A model generated the notes under the pieces. That model had not been told where the DNA came from, ran no database searches, and was given only the letters and a program-made list of their open reading frames with translations. Shown piece by piece: positions 20,914 through 21,373 of a stretch of 21,373 nt of DNA. The number at the start of each line of letters is the position of its first letter. Positions within the stretch are counted from its first letter, which is position 1. The stretch is from an uncultured Chlorobiaceae bacterium (GTDB lineage: Bacteria > Bacteroidota > Chlorobiia > Chlorobiales > Chlorobiaceae). The stretch spans positions 1 to 21,373 of the forward strand of contig CAIQSY010000101.1 in NCBI GenBank assembly GCA_903874585.1, in the 5' to 3' direction. The position numbers and the translations under genes were made by a program.

Positions 20914-21373
20914 ACTGTCCGGTTATAAGTCAAATAAATTCAACTGGTTACAGGTATAGGTATCCTGAATTGTACAAACCGAATTCGTAACTAATTGTTT
21001 TATAAGGACTTTCTCGAAAACACTGACACTCAAAATTTGTAGAAATGTGTAGAGAGATATATCCAAATTCATTCGCTTTTTAACCAAAGCTATGAGCACA
21101 TAAACTGATATTGCTGTCCAGATTTGTGTCTTTACTGCATTTTCAGAAGTGCCATAAAAGGTCTTAATTCGTAAATGTTGTTTAATCCATTTGAAGAAAA
21201 GTTCAATCTGCCATCTGCTTTTATAGAGCTGTGCTATAACCTCTGCCGGAAGCAAAAAGTTATTGGTTAAAAACACAAAAAGTTTTCCTGTTTCTGGATC
21301 AGCATACTTGATTCTTCTTATTCTCTCAGGGTAATCTTTTGCGGACTTGTCTCCTGCAAGCTTTATACTCTGA
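20911..21373 (-). mobile_element. IS4-family insertion sequence, one end and partial body
   Basis: The left end is placed near 20911-20922 (actactgtccgg, then ttataag), where the frame of the interrupted gene meets the transposase stop; gtccggtt-type ends are common in IS4-like elements. The transposase gene fills the rest of the window and continues past 21373. The other terminal inverted repeat and the target duplication lie outside, so the exact boundary is unproven. Confidence 0.72.
20923..21373 (-). CDS. IS4-family transposase, C-terminal part (runs off the window)
   Basis: The frame is open to the last base of the window, giving about 149 C-terminal residues; a GTG at 21276 is internal. 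The DDE family signature Y-(2)-R-(3)-E-(6)-K is exact in YKSRWQIELFFKWIK, where the Glu is the third catalytic acid of the RNase H-like core. Upstream residues include DYPERIRRIKYADPETGKLF and LTNNFLLPAEVIAQ. Downstream come GTSENAVKTQIWTAISVYV and the typical C-terminal NQLNLFDL. The two catalytic Asp residues lie beyond the window edge, so activity cannot be judged. The stop codon is only about 10 nt from the inferred IS end, as usual for compact elements. Confidence 0.93.
   Translation of the reverse strand, partial: QSIKLAGDKSAKDYPERIRRIKYADPETGKLFVFLTNNFLLPAEVIAQLYKSRWQIELFFKWIKQHLRIKTFYGTSENAVKTQIWTAISVYVLIALVKKRMNLDISLYTFLQILSVSVFEKVLIKQLVTNSVCTIQDTYTCNQLNLFDL

Overview
The window reads as a chromosomal stretch of a Gram-negative bacterium, most likely a green sulfur bacterium (Chlorobiaceae). 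This inference rests on overall gene style, moderate GC content with mostly weak Shine-Dalgarno sites, a split transketolase, a PSP1-metG pair, a giant repeat-rich surface protein and an IS4-type element. A Chlorobium chlorochromatii-like genome is my best guess, but no single diagnostic photosynthesis gene is present, so the genus is not proven.

Layout. (1) 2-2242: the 3' end of a very large repetitive surface or secreted protein. It has 261-bp YDG-type repeats, an MBG-like domain, a glycine-rich tract built partly from 141-bp tandem repeats, and a C-terminal Ig/cadherin-like cap, and it ends at a strong terminator. (2) 2243-2606: mostly non-coding, with a decayed helix-turn-helix (transposase-like) fragment. 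(3) 2607-7969: a cation-transport block. It holds an Nramp-superfamily transporter with non-canonical metal-site motifs, a 58-residue single-span membrane protein, a soluble PRC/MgtE_N/CBS protein resembling the sensor half of MgtE without its channel, and a P2-like cation ATPase. (4) 7976-9001 (minus): an exported endonuclease/exonuclease/phosphatase-family enzyme, divergent from an unrecognised 135-residue protein at 9104. (5) 9579-18194: a long co-directional run of housekeeping genes: purC, a DedA protein, the transketolase N-terminal subunit, rsmD, coaD, an aspartate-type aminotransferase, a PlsC-type acyltransferase, a PSP1/RicT-like protein and metG. (6) 18282-18390: an initiator tRNA-Met followed by a textbook terminator. 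(7) 18405-20282: a CLC chloride channel/transporter with a CBS pair. (8) 20317-21373 (minus): the 3' remnant of a DUF389/TIGR00341-like gene cut by an IS4-family insertion, whose transposase runs off the window.

How the genes fit together: the most interesting unit is the Nramp-like / small membrane protein / PRC-MgtE_N-CBS trio. Its spacing (16 and 12 nt) and content suggest a divalent-cation uptake system in which the regulatory domains normally fused to the MgtE channel act in trans on a different transporter. The housekeeping block covers purine, coenzyme A, pentose-phosphate, rRNA-modification and translation functions without an obvious common pathway. The right end is shaped by an IS insertion.
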